From Elmis aenea (lineage: Eukaryota; Arthropoda; Insecta; Coleoptera; Elmidae), in NCBI GenBank assembly GCA_947652605.1, contig OX393577.1, positions 63,388,108 to 63,452,107 of the forward strand: 64,000 bases of DNA. The letters are read 5' to 3'. Shown one piece after another: positions 33,345 to 43,758 of the stretch; position 1 is the first letter of the stretch; each line of letters begins with the position of its first letter. The notes under the pieces were generated by a model. The model saw nothing but the letters and a program-made list of their open reading frames with translations, made no database searches and was not told the DNA's origin. The position numbers and the translations under genes were made by a program.

Positions 33345-35322
33345 TCCTTTTATACAAAAAGAAAAAATTGCAGAAAAAAGAAGAGTTAGAAAACGTTGGC
33401 AACTCAACAGAAGCCCGGAAAATAAAAAACACTCAACAAAATCACCAAAGAACTCAAAACGTAATTGCTAGAACTTAAAAACAAGGGAATCCCAAAATAC
33501 CTAGAGCAACTAACTCCAACCCCAGCCACTGACCACTCATTATGGAAAGCCACAAAATATTTAAAAAGACCGCAACAAATGAATCCTCCAATTAGAAATA
33601 AAAATGGAGAATGGGCAAAAACTAGCAAAGAAAAAACATCAGTCTTTGCAGAACATCTTACAAACGTATTCAGACCTTTCCCAAACGATGCATATACTTG
33701 AAGAAATTGAAAAAAGCCTGGAAATACCACACCAAATGAGCTTACCCGTGGCAAGGTTTAGCATTCGGGATGTTAGAGATACAATAAAAAATATCAACCC
33801 TAAAAAAGCTCCAGGCTTTGATCTAATAACAGGTGCAGTGTTACAGGAATTACCAACAATAGCAGTCAAAGCAATTACACAGATATTTAATGCAATTATC
33901 AGAACTGGACACTTCCCTAGTGAGTGGAAAACTGCCAAGATTGTTATGATTCATAAAGTGGGTAAGCCGGCAGAGGATGTCACCTCATATAGACCTATTA
34001 GCTTACTGCCTGTGCTGTCGAAGGTGTTCGAAAAAATATACATTAAGAAGCTCAATGCTGTTATCAAGTCGGGGAACCTAATCCCTGAATACCAATTCGG
34101 ATTCAGAAACAAACACGGAACAATTGAACAAATACACAGGGTAGTCAATAAAGTTAATAGGGACTTAGAAGGCAAAAGATACTGCTCAGCGGTATTCTTA
34201 GATGTCTCACAGGCTTTCGATAAAGTTTGGCACACGGGGTTATTATCTAAACTTAAAAAATGCCTACCATATCAGATGTACGAAGTCCTGAAATCTTATA
34301 TACAAAATAGACATTTTCTAGTGGAATACCAGGATGAATGCTCAGAATTGTATCCTATACTGGCTGGAGTCCCACAGGGAAGTGTGTTAGGCCCTACACT
34401 ATACCTTCTTTATACAGCTGACATGCCTATTACGCGATTAACTACAATAGCAACATATGCCGATGACACCGCTGTGCTCTCGTCACATACTGATCCTACA
34501 AGAGCTTCTGAACATCTACAGACTGCACTAAATAACATACAAAACTGGTTAAAAATATGGAGGATGAGAGTAAACGACAAGAAATCTTACCACATAACTT
34601 TTACCAACAGAAGAGAAAGCTGTCCTGCTGTGACATTCAATGGTCAACAACTGAATCACGTAGAATCCGTAAAATATCTTGGTATGCACCTTGACCGGAA
34701 ATTAAATTGGCAAAAACACATCTTTGCAAAATGAAAACAACTAGGACTCCAACTTCAAAAGATGTATTGGATGATATGCAACAGATCCCAACTCTCAATG
34801 GAAAACAAAGTGCTATTGTATAATGTAATAATCAAACCCATATGGACATATGGAATACAGCTCTGGGGCACGTCAAGCAATTCTAATATAGAAATATTAC
34901 AAAGATTCCAAAATAAGGTTTTTCGACTTATTGTGGGTGCGCCCTGGTACGTCCCAAACGCCGTGATCCAGCGCGATCTAAAAATACCAACTATGAAGCA
35001 AGTGATTAAAAAATTTAGTGAAAAGTATTGTGAACGAATTAAAATGCACCCTAATGTGCTTGCAAACCGGCTAATGGAAGGCAATTCAGAAGAAAGACGT
35101 TTGAAGCGGTTCAGACCAGCGGACTTGCAAGATAGGTTCAAATAGTATTAAGTGATAGATAGATATTAAGTGTTTAGTAAACTTTGTCAATAGTAACGTA
35201 AGTTAGTATATATAGGGAATTATTCATTGGAATTTTTCCCTCCGTGTTCTTGTCGACACATGAAGTACTTATTGTCCTTAAGGGGATAGATTGTATGAAA
35301 AAAAGGGGTTAAAAAAAAAAAA
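33345..35322 (+). mobile_element. Jockey-clade LINE, 5'-truncated, inserted in an RTE-like LINE
   Basis: The 1978-bp insert ends in a 12-13-A tail (35311-35322) and is flanked by ACCTGTT on both sides (33338-33344 and 35323-35329). Removing it and one duplication restores the reading frame of the RTE-like relic around it, which fixes both borders. It is truncated at its 5' end within the region before the RT domain, as is usual for LINE copies. The 3' UTR is 35146-35310. Confidence 0.93.
33355..35145 (+). pseudogene. Jockey reverse transcriptase, few inactivating changes
   Basis: It begins KEKIAEKRRVRKRWQ, passes through LWKATKYLKRPQQ, and then the RT: TSYRPISLLPVLSKVFEKIY, QFGFRNKHGTIEQIHRVVN, SAVFLDVSQAFDKVWHTGLL (motif A), AGVPQGSVLGPTLYLLYT (motif B), IATYADDTAVLSS (motif C, codons 34455-34466), KYLGMHLDRKLNWQKH and IWTYGIQLWGTSSNSNIEIL to the stop at 35145. 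Damage seen: a frameshift near 33430, TAA at 33462-33464, a frameshift near 33690, and TGA at 34732-34734 in an otherwise continuous frame (CGA to TGA would explain it). The catalytic residues are intact, so it died recently or came from a damaged 3' half. The endonuclease domain is missing through truncation. Confidence 0.93.
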
Positions 35323-35885
35323 ACCTGTTCTAACCTAAGCCCATTTAAAGTGATGTTATGCCCTTTGTTCTCTGTTGTAACGATCATAGTTTTAGTATTT
35401 TCTTTATTTATTTTCATATTGTTTTTTTCCAATTTCTGGTTTAGAGTTTTTAGATTATGTTGCAGATTCTTTTCTGTTTCCGCGACTAAGACCATGTCGT
35501 TTGCGACAAGCTCAGTTATGTTTATTATTTCCATTTTCCAGTTGCCTAGGTGAAACGGTCTCATATTTTGTTTTACTTCTTTAATTACCCCATCTATAAC
35601 TACTGAGAAAAATAATGGACTGAGCACGCATCCTTGTTTTAAGCCCTCTTTTGTTTCAAAGTCTTCCGATTCTTCATTTTGGGTTCTTACAATATTTACC
35701 ATTTTTTCGTACATCGCTTTCATTATGTCGATTGTTTCTATTTCTATTCCCTTCCTTCTTAGGCTCCACCATACGTCTTTTAAATTGATTTTATCGCATG
35801 CTCTTTCCAAGTTTATAAAACAAATGTATTTCCTTGTTTTTTGTTAACCTCTTTTCAATTATTTGTAGATTACAGTAATTATAAC
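35323..35885 (-). pseudogene. RTE-like LINE, RT part (split by Jockey insertion)
   Basis: The minus strand gives LQIIEKRLTKNKEIHL and, after a shift, ICFINLERACDKINLKDVWW (motif A), EGLKQGCVLSPLFFSVVIDG (motif B), and ITELVANDMVLVAETEKNLQ, where VAND replaces YADD of motif C, then KNNMKINKENTKTMIV and NITLNGLRLEQV up to the insertion. The missing tyrosine and first Asp of motif C, and the frameshift near 35815, make it inactive. Its C-terminal continuation is at 32755-33344. Confidence 0.88.
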
Positions 35886-37010
35886 AATTCTGCTGTCAAG
35901 GTATTGCAATCAAACAACTCTAAAGTGAAAATTAAAACACGAGTTCATCTGGCTAATTACGCATTTAATAACAACAAAAATTGTAAATCGTAAATGCTTT
36001 CAAGTCTTTTACAATGTAATTTTTTTTAATGAGGAATAATTTAGGAGTATATACAAAATTATTAAATAAAGTTTACACTTTCAATTTTTATTCCAATGTA
36101 AATTTTTAGTTAATATTTAATATTATTTAATAAATTATTTTTCGATTATAAATACCGTACAGTTATACACATTTATTCGTAAATTTTTGAGTTGGCTTGT
36201 TAAAAATTGAGAATAAAAATGAACTTGACGGAAAAGAACACGCAAGATTGTCAGCTTTCATTTGAACTGAAATAAATTTTTGAGAAAAGGAAAAGTAAGT
36301 TTGATGGCATTTTAAATACCTCTATTTTCGTGAGCCACTACCGAAAGCACTAGAAAAAAACTATTTCGTGAATCATTTATTTCCATTGTTTCTGGAACGG
36401 GCTGAAACGAGCTCAGCTCAGGGGGGCAGTTAGTTTCAATCTGGACCTACTTTCAAGTAAAGCCATTCTCTCCATTTTATATTGATTATCCTTGTGAGAG
36501 TGTCGCTTCTCGTTATTTCAATTTCTGTTTAAATTAAATCTTGAGCTGGCGCAAATCTTTGTCGGTGATTGATGCGCCTTGAGCAAAATATATAATTATG
36601 TTGCAACTGTTTAATTAATAAATTGTTGGGAGCACAGTTTGTTCTGTAATTATGGCGTTTAGTAAATATTTGAAACTCTTGGCGATATTTTAGAGTTTTA
36701 GATTTTTTTACTTGGTTTGTAACAAGAACCAAATATTATAGACCATATCTTATGCAGGGTGAAATTAATCTACATGTGTTGCATGGGTAAATTTGTTATT
36801 ATAAGAGATACATAGTCAGTTAATACAGCAAAGTTGGGTAGAATTTCAAGACAAATGTAATGTCATTTTGATGTTTGACCTACACATTCAACTTTTTTAA
36901 ATATTTTGAAAACACTAAAAACAGACGATTTCTTTAACGCTAAATAAGTCCATAGCCATGTATATTAAAATCAAAATGTGAAATGATTCCTGTAGACATT
37001 CTTACGCCTA
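35886..37010. other. Stretch without recognised features
   Basis: AT-rich. A GCAGGGTGAAATTAAT element end lies near 36754 and an ATCATCCTGTATA end near 37595; they may bound one element that contains the hairpin at 37011-37220, but their terminal similarity is weak. Confidence 0.4.
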
Positions 37011-37220
37011 ATAAGAAAACATATTCAAAAACTAATGGCACACTTGATTTTTGAGATATAACCCAAACTTGACTTTTTTTAAAACAATGGAACTAAACAA
37101 AAATCTCTTTTTAATGAACCCTTAGCCAACTAGCCATTAAAAAAAAGTCAAGATTGGGTTATATCTCAAAAATCAAGTGTGCCATTACTTTTTAGATATT
37201 TTTTCTTATTCCACGTAAAA
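37011..37220. repeat. Palindrome with ~75-85-bp arms
   Basis: The block with GGCACACTTGATTTTTGAGA and TATAACCCAAACTTGAC (37040-37080) returns in reverse complement at 37145-37190 almost perfectly, and the similarity extends outward to CTAATAAGAAAACATATTCA and its partner. The loop is about 55-60 bp. Its RNA or single strand would form a long hairpin. Confidence 0.8.
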
Positions 37221-39104
37221 ATATCTACATAGTCTCAACTTTAGCGTTTTCGCTTCCAAAATGGCGGCGGTAGATTTATTATAGATATTAAGCTTCACGA
37301 TGAAAATCGAAAAATTTTCCAAAAAAATCTAAAAAATGACTGCACTTAGGTATAGGAAATGCTAATAAAGGTCCCTCTAAAATAACGGTTTAAATCCAAA
37401 AATGCAATAAAAAATAGACCAATGTGTTTGAAATAAGAAAGTAGACGTCAACTTCTGGTATTTCCGGAAGTGTCGCCATCTTGAAAATATTTTCATTAAA
37501 CAGATCATATGCCATTATGGTCATAACCAAAATTTTAGATCAATACCCTTTTTCATTCTTCATATATTGTTAATGCATGGTCCCAATCAATCATCCTGTA
37601 TATGTTAAATTTAACTAATTACAGAAAAGGCAAAAGATTTTAGTGGACTTTATTAGATAAAAACAATTGTATGCCGGGTAGCGTTTTCAACTCAAAATGA
37701 ACAAACGAAATGCAGCTTCCATAATTATACCGTGTATAATATAATTAGGTTTACTGTTTCTGTTGTTACAACTAAAACTCATTGTATTTATTTTCTTTTG
37801 AACGTTGTTTTTAAATTAGTAACGTCAGAGTGCTTTTCAAAAGGATATGTCTTTTCAGTTTTCAGTTAAATTAAATTTCAAATTATACCACATCAGAGAG
37901 TACTTAAAAGTTGGAACGTTAATGTTGGAACTCTTTTTTAAAAAGAATAACTCAGGAAACTGAAAATTTGTGATTATTATAGAACTAGAAACATCCGCAC
38001 AGTGGAATGGAAACATTTTCGTTATAGGACAAAATCTTTTCAATTTATTGCATGTGGAGTTTTTATCCTTTTTCGTCCTGATAAAAAGTAAATAGCTCAA
38101 GAAAAACCAATATCAGAGATATCGTTGGAGATAGGTTAAACGAACTTTAATCGGAATGTTTATTATTTTCGTTTAAGTGGAACGAGGAAATCTGTAAGGA
38201 TAATTTTCCCGTTTCACGGACATTTTATACGAAAAAGTAACGATAAGAGATCTTTGTCACGTAAACTTTACAGGTCAAACGGTCCTTGGATTTTGAGCGA
38301 TAAAAATTAACGTTATTAGGTAAATTGACTGTAGAATTAAGCAAACTTTGCAAAGTTAAATTGCTCGTAATGCAGTTATAGCTTGCAGTCATGTATTCGG
38401 GTTGAAGTTGATGTAAATACAAGCTTTCCAAGTACAGTAAGATTGCAATAACATTATTATTACATAATTAAAGTTAAACAAGACGTTACTTAAAAGTTCA
38501 AACGATTTACATATTACGCGCTTTCAGGTTTTATTTATTATATTCTGTCTTGCAAAGGACAGGAATTTCTTTAACTCTGCAGCATGGATGCTATGAATTA
38601 TGAACAAAAATCTATAAAAAAAATTAGTATGTTACTTATACATTTTCTAAATTTAAAATAATTTAAGATTGTTAGATAGGAGCAACATTATAAAGGTACT
38701 TTTTTTTACAGATTCATTTAAACTGATTGAAATTTTTCAGAACAGTAAAATTGTTAAATGATCTTACAAATCTAGATTGAAAATATAATTATCTGAACAT
38801 TAATATTTTATTAAATACAACAGAAAAATAGCCCTTAGTTTAGTTACTATTTAAAAAATGAAAGTGTGGCCTAACATCTTGATTTAAAAAAATATTAATG
38901 TCCTTTGAAATGATCTAAAAATGACATATTTACAACTTTGTACAATCTGACAAGGGAAAGTTTGCGAAGCATGATAATTTTTAAAACTCCGATCAATTTC
39001 TTTTGCTATGCTGTTCAACCTTACTAATATACCTGCGTCTCTACACACCCTTTAGTATATTAATTGACATTTTAAAAAATGTAAGCAAAACTTAAGTTTT
39101 AAAT
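37221..39104. other. Stretch without recognised features
   Basis: 1.9 kb of AT-rich DNA. No convincing frame or known element. Confidence 0.5.
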
Positions 39105-39558
39105 GCTCCTAAACATAAATGCTCCATTTAAATAATCGCATATACCAGTACTGTTCCGTTTAAAAAATGAACTCTGTCAAAAAACCGTTCAAAGCCAATT
39201 AAAGTAACGCAAATGTCAATTAAAATATACAAAAACGTTTTTTGGGCACTTGTTGACATTATAAAATTCAATTTATGCAGATCACGGCACACTAAACAAA
39301 AAAATCAATTTTCGGCCAAAATTTAATTGAAAAATCAACCAAAATGGTGCTGTTGTGTCCAAAATGGCTTTCTATTTCCAAAAATGTAAAAATATACAGG
39401 GTGTTCCATTTGCAATAACAAAGTTAGGGTCATTTTCGGCGAAACCGGAAGTGAAACAATAGTGTACATCTGTTCAAATAATCCGGTTTTTTACACATGC
39501 TTATTAAAATTGAAATTAAAGGAAAAAAACGGATGTACTAGAACTCAGCTACACTTGG
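39105..39558 (+). mobile_element. CAGGGTGTTCC repeat family member
   Basis: The TA-flanked unit 39397-39558 begins CAGGGTGTTCCATTTGCAAT, contains TTTTCGGCGAAACCGGAAGT and ends TACACTTGG before TA. Relatives are at 59340-59518 (inverted), 60121-60306 and 63904-64000. The preceding 39105-39396 also matches the reverse complement of 59540-59830, so the larger repeat extends that far. The right half of this copy was duplicated when the LINE at 39574 inserted. Confidence 0.8.
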
Positions 39559-39573
39559 TATATTTTTGTAGGT
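39501..39573 (+). repeat. 73-bp target-site duplication, left copy
   Basis: Identical base for base to 43686-43758. The bases just outside differ, so the border is exact. It covers the right part of the CAGGGTGTTCC repeat plus flanking DNA. Confidence 0.95.
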
Positions 39574-39664
39574 CATCATCATTGAGCCGTACAATCCTAG
39601 GGATTATGGCTAACGCCGAGGCGTTGTTGTAGATCCATTTGTTGAGGTGGATCAGTCCTCTCCT

Positions 39665-42600
39665 CTAACTTTCAGTCTCATTGGTTCTGGCTGCATCCGT
39701 TATTTTCCTCCACTCCTTCCTGTCCCTGCATTTAGATTTCCAATCCCTTACTCCCAGTGCCTTTGCATCTTCCTCCAGGGCGTCTTTCCATCTTTTCCTT
39801 GGTCTACCCTTGTTTCTAGGCCAAATAGGAATCCATTCTGTTACCCTCCTAATCATTGCGGTTGGTTTCCTTCGCATGATGTGTCCTGCCCAACGTAGTC
39901 GCTGTACTTTGATGTGTCGAGTGATGTTTTCTCCTCCGAGTTCCTCCTCTATTTCTTTGTTCCTTCTCAGTCTTACTTCTCCATCTCTTGTTACCTTAGG
40001 ACCTAGTATTGCTCTCATTATTTTCCTCTCCACTATTTTTAATTCTTCCTCCTCTTTCTTATTTATTGCTACTGTTTCCATGGCATATGTTATGACGGGT
40101 CTTATCAGGGTTTTGTATATTTTTATTTTGGTTGTTTTGCTTATTGTTTTGCTCTTTAGTAGGGTTTTGTTTCTGCCGTATGCTTGATTTCCCTTCAGGA
40201 TTCTCTCCTTCGCTCTGTTCTTTCCAGCTTGTCCCACTGTCACGCCCAAGTAGTTGAAAGTATTAACTTCTTCGAAGGTGTATTCTTTTGTTTGTAGATC
40301 GTTCTGTAAGTGCATATTTTCTTTTCCTATCTTCATATATTTTGTTTTTTCTTCATTTATTTCCAGACCCAGTTTTTTTGCTTCTTTGTCTAGTTGATCT
40401 ATTGCTCTTATTAGGTCTTTTCTTCTATTCCCTATAATTGCTATATCGTCAGCATAAGCCACTATCTGAATTTGGTTGACCATGATGTTTTTCCCATCTA
40501 GCTTCGCTTTTCGTAGTGCACCTTCTAGTATTAAATTAAATATGGTGGGGGATAGTGAGTCTCCTTGTTTTACGCCTTTGTTTACTTTGAAGGGTTCTGT
40601 TGTTATTCCTTGGAATCTCACTTTTGCTATTGTGTTGTTGAGGGTCATTTCTAACAGTGTTATTAGTTTCCCCGGTATTCCCAATAGTTCCAATTCTCTT
40701 AGCGATTCTTTTCTTTTAACTGAGTCGAAGGCAGTTTTAAAATCTATAAAAGCTACGTGTGTCTCTTTATTATGTTCCCACATTTTTTGGAGTATTTGGT
40801 CTAAAGTGTGTATGGCATCTATGGTGGATCGACCAGGTCTAAAGCCATTTTGGTAGTCTCCTAGTATTTTCTCAGCGTGTGTCTTTAATCTCTTATTTAT
40901 CAACTTCGCTAAGATTTTGTAGGTGGTATTTAGCAAAGCTATGGGTCTATAGTTTTTACAATTCTCCTTTCCCCCTTTTTTGTGCAGTGGTATGATTATA
41001 CTAGTATTCCAGTCCTTTGGCATCTTGTTTTGCGTCCATATTTGCCTAATTAAGTAGCATACTTGAGTATGTAGTTGCTGTCCTCCATATTTTATCAGTT
41101 CTGCCTCTATCTCGTCCTCTCCCGGAGCTTTGCCATTTTTTAGTTTTCTTATTTCTTTTTGTATTTCATCTTCTTCGGGGCACTCTTCTCCTTCTTCTTG
41201 TTCCGATTTATTTTCTTCATTTCGTATTTCACGCTCTTTCGCATATAGCATTTCTCTGTAATATTGCTTCCATATGTCTCCCATTTTTTGTGGGTCGTTC
41301 TCTATTTTACCGGTTTTATTTTTTATTCCTCTGATTTTAGTTATTTTACTGTTGTACTGAATTCTTATTTTTTTGTAGAAATGTTTCAGGTTGGGGTTTC
41401 TACCTTCTTGTTCTATTTCTTCTAGCATCGTGTTTATCCAGTCGTTTTTTCTCTTTTTATACACTGCATTTGCTAGATTTCTTTTTATTTGGTAGTCGGT
41501 TCTATCTTGTTCTGCATTGCTTGTAATCCATTTAGTTCTTGCAAGATTTTTTTGTTTTCTGGCTTCTTCACATTTCTGATTAAACCATTCTTTATTTTGT
41601 CGATTTGACGCAGCTCTTCCTAGTGTTTCTTTTGCTGCCTTTGTCGTATTTTCCTTTATTTCTTTCCATATTTCGTCTATATTTGTTGTTTGGCTCTGCG
41701 TATTTTTTGAATTAATTTCTTCCAGCTTTTCTCGTACTTCTTCTTTTTGTAGGGTCTCTACATCCCATCTTTTGTTGTGTTTGTTCGTGTTGTGCCTCCT
41801 TTGTAATTCTACATTTCCTATCGTAGCTACAACCATATAGTGGTCTGTTTCAGCCTGTGCTCCTCTGTATGTTCTTGTGTCTGTTATTTTTTTGCCGATT
41901 CCTTTTGTAGCCATTACGTGGTCGATTTGATTTTCAATGACTCCTGTTGGGTGTCTCCATGTTACTTTATGCTTTCTGGGGTGTTCGAATTTTGTTGACT
42001 GCAGAGTCATATTTAGCGATCCTGCTAATTGTGATAGTCTGTGTCCGTTATCGTTAGTTTCACTATGTATTATTCCCTTTCCAGTTCCCGTCACTTCACT
42101 TAGGTACGTCTCTTTTCCTATTTGGGCATTCGCATCTCCCATTATTATCACTTCGTCCTTTTTTGGCAGATCCTCACATATTTTGTTTAATTTTTCATAG
42201 AAGTTGTCTTTTTCAGTTTCTTCTGCGACTTCTGTAGGTGCGTATATGTTAACGACTGATATATACTTGGTCTTAAGCTTTAGGCGAAGCAGTGCAATTC
42301 TCCCATTCACTGGTGTGAACTCTATTATATTATTTGCTAACTTCTTCCCTATAAAGTATCCAACACCATTTCTTCCTCTTTTTTCTTCTCCACTGTAGAG
42401 GAAAGTATATTTATCTTTTGTTATCTCGCCCGCTCTTTCCCATCTTGTTTCTTGTACAGCCGCTACGTCTATATTATATTTTTCTAATTCTCTCGCAACT
42501 TCTTCCATTTTACCTATTCGCAACATGGTTTTAACATTCCATGTTGCAATCTTTATCTGCTCGTATTTATTTATGTCATCATCTGTTTGCCTTGTTCTTC

Positions 42601-42697
42601 TTTTATCCTTAAACATTTTGTTCCCCTCCCCTATTTTCATAGATTGTTTATTTGCTTCTTTTGCATTGATAATTTTCATAGCTTGGTTCGTCATCAT
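39665..42697 (-). CDS. LINE ORF2: AP endonuclease and reverse transcriptase
   Basis: 1010 residues that nick target DNA and copy the element RNA into it. The endonuclease lies at about residues 48-300: KIATWNVKTM (Asn54), AAVQETRW (catalytic Glu83), IIMGDANAQIG, NQIDHVMA and ETDHYMV (catalytic Asp-His). The RT lies at about 500-800: KNYRPIALLNTTYKILAKLI, VAFIDFKTAFDSV (motif A), GVKQGDSLSPTIFNLILEGA (motif B), QIVAYADDIAIIGNR (motif C). A basic C-terminal tail follows with LRWAGHIMRRKP and NKGRPRKRWKDALEEDAKA. All catalytic positions are present. The start Met is 23 nt after the ORF1 stop, and the frame is open slightly further upstream, so translation by reinitiation or readthrough is possible. 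No RNase H domain is seen. Confidence 0.95.
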   Translation of the reverse strand: MMTNQAMKIINAKEANKQSMKIGEGNKMFKDKRRTRQTDDDINKYEQIKIATWNVKTMLRIGKMEEVARELEKYNIDVAAVQETRWERAGEITKDKYTFLYSGEEKRGRNGVGYFIGKKLANNIIEFTPVNGRIALLRLKLKTKYISVVNIYAPTEVAEETEKDNFYEKLNKICEDLPKKDEVIIMGDANAQIGKETYLSEVTGTGKGIIHSETNDNGHRLSQLAGSLNMTLQSTKFEHPRKHKVTWRHPTGVIENQIDHVMATKGIGKKITDTRTYRGAQAETDHYMVVATIGNVELQRRHNTNKHNKRWDVETLQKEEVREKLEEINSKNTQSQTTNIDEIWKEIKENTTKAAKETLGRAASNRQNKEWFNQKCEEARKQKNLARTKWITSNAEQDRTDYQIKRNLANAVYKKRKNDWINTMLEEIEQEGRNPNLKHFYKKIRIQYNSKITKIRGIKNKTGKIENDPQKMGDIWKQYYREMLYAKEREIRNEENKSEQEEGEECPEEDEIQKEIRKLKNGKAPGEDEIEAELIKYGGQQLHTQVCYLIRQIWTQNKMPKDWNTSIIIPLHKKGGKENCKNYRPIALLNTTYKILAKLINKRLKTHAEKILGDYQNGFRPGRSTIDAIHTLDQILQKMWEHNKETHVAFIDFKTAFDSVKRKESLRELELLGIPGKLITLLEMTLNNTIAKVRFQGITTEPFKVNKGVKQGDSLSPTIFNLILEGALRKAKLDGKNIMVNQIQIVAYADDIAIIGNRRKDLIRAIDQLDKEAKKLGLEINEEKTKYMKIGKENMHLQNDLQTKEYTFEEVNTFNYLGVTVGQAGKNRAKERILKGNQAYGRNKTLLKSKTISKTTKIKIYKTLIRPVITYAMETVAINKKEEEELKIVERKIMRAILGPKVTRDGEVRLRRNKEIEEELGGENITRHIKVQRLRWAGHIMRRKPTAMIRRVTEWIPIWPRNKGRPRKRWKDALEEDAKALGVRDWKSKCRDRKEWRKITDAARTNETES

Positions 42698-42720
42698 ATT
42701 TTCGAAACCTGTTATATTAA

Positions 42721-43539
42721 TTAGTTTTTTGCCTGTGCCTCTTCTAAATTCTCCCTCTCCTTATTCCACCTCCATTCCACCCCGTTTATTATTAATTTTT
42801 TGAAACCAATTTTTACTACTTTTCCTTTATTTCTTTCCTCAACAGCAGTTTTTCGTATGCTTTTCTGCATTTCCCTTTCTATTTTTGTATTATCATTATT
42901 AATGAAAATTCTCTCACCTGTAAGATTTCTTAGCTTTGCCTTGTTCATCATAATTTTACTTTTCTCATGTTCATTTTCCAATTCCATTAAGCATGTGCTG
43001 GGTCCTAGTTTCCGTACCGCTTGGATCAGTACTTCAGTTTCCAAATTGTCTCGTATAAACTTCCCCATTTCTTTCTTTAATTCCGCCGGGTCACTAATAT
43101 TCATCTTCAATCCACTTACTACCACATTTTTTGCTCTCTTTTCCCTCTCCAGGAATTCTACATTATATTTTACTTCTCTCAGTTCTGCTATTATTTTACT
43201 GTTTTCTTTTTTTAGGATCCTACTATCTTCTTTTAGCATGTTATTCTCCACCTCTAGTTTTTTAAATTCTTCTTTAGTTTCCCTTTGTTCGGCTCTTAGT
43301 TCTTTTATTTCGCGTTTTAATATTCTCATATCATCGCTGTTTTTCTGTTGTTCTTCTTTTATTATTTTCACGTCCGTTGCCAAGTCTTTCATCATTTTCA
43401 GCATCTGTCCCAACCTATCTTCGCTAGAGCTTTCTCCCTTTTTTGGTGATCTCTGCGTCTTTTTGGATTTTTGGAAGTGTTCTTCTCCTTCCTCCCTCTT
43501 CCTCTTCCCTTCGTCTGTTGTGTACTCATCAGAATTCAT
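42721..43539 (-). CDS. LINE ORF1: coiled-coil RNA-binding protein
   Basis: 272 residues. The N-terminus (1-55) is charged, with KRKREEGEEHFQKSKKTQRS. Residues about 55-135 are rich in Glu/Lys with heptad-like Leu and Ile spacing (MLKMMKDLATDVKIIKEE, LEVENNMLKEDSRILKKE), a probable coiled coil for trimer formation. RAKNVVVSGLKM (about 135-147) looks like the first strand of an RRM fold, and GERIFINNDNTKIEREMQKS resembles the C-terminal domain of L1-type ORF1 proteins. Its likely job is to coat the element RNA and assist reverse transcription. It precedes ORF2 on the same transcript. Assignment to L1-type ORF1 is by motif memory, not alignment. Confidence 0.85.
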   Translation of the reverse strand: MNSDEYTTDEGKRKREEGEEHFQKSKKTQRSPKKGESSSEDRLGQMLKMMKDLATDVKIIKEEQQKNSDDMRILKREIKELRAEQRETKEEFKKLEVENNMLKEDSRILKKENSKIIAELREVKYNVEFLEREKRAKNVVVSGLKMNISDPAELKKEMGKFIRDNLETEVLIQAVRKLGPSTCLMELENEHEKSKIMMNKAKLRNLTGERIFINNDNTKIEREMQKSIRKTAVEERNKGKVVKIGFKKLIINGVEWRWNKERENLEEAQAKN

Positions 43540-43685
43540 TTTGTAATTTAAAAGTATTCATCAACTTTTCAATGTTTTGCACAAACTCAAACTTTGCGAA
43601 ATCTCTTAATCCGACCCTGCCCTCCTTCATTCGCCTTTTAATTGATGCCTTTACTATTATCTCTATTGATTATTTTGTTGAAAAA

Positions 43686-43758
43686 TTATTAAAATTGAAA
43701 TTAAAGGAAAAAAACGGATGTACTAGAACTCAGCTACACTTGGTATATTTTTGTAGGT
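43686..43758 (+). repeat. 73-bp target-site duplication, right copy
   Basis: Exact match to 39501-39573; it marks the 5' border of the minus-strand LINE. Confidence 0.95.

Larger units (their letters stand above)
39574..43685 (-). mobile_element. Full-length two-ORF LINE, apparently young
   Basis: 4112 bp between perfect 73-bp direct repeats. On the minus strand: a 146-nt 5' UTR (43540-43685), ORF1 (272 aa), 23 nt, ORF2 (1010 aa), a 91-nt 3' UTR and an end in TGATGATG rather than poly(A). Both frames are free of stops. Unbroken ORFs plus identical duplications mean insertion was recent, and it may still be competent. The AP-type endonuclease, the RT wording and the short simple-repeat tail resemble RTE-like LINEs, although a coiled-coil ORF1 of this kind is more like L1; the clade is therefore left open. 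Confidence 0.95.

Noticed and set aside
36752..37603. A MITE bounded by GCAGGGTG and CATCCTGTA ends
   Set aside because: Beyond the first few bases the ends do not match as inverted repeats; kept only as a remark.
39681..40187. 168-codon plus-strand frame
   Set aside because: Antisense to the C-terminus of LINE ORF2; no independent motif.
42800..43546. 248-codon plus-strand frame rich in Ser, Phe and Leu
   Set aside because: It is the antisense shadow of LINE ORF1; its composition reflects Glu/Lys codons read in reverse.
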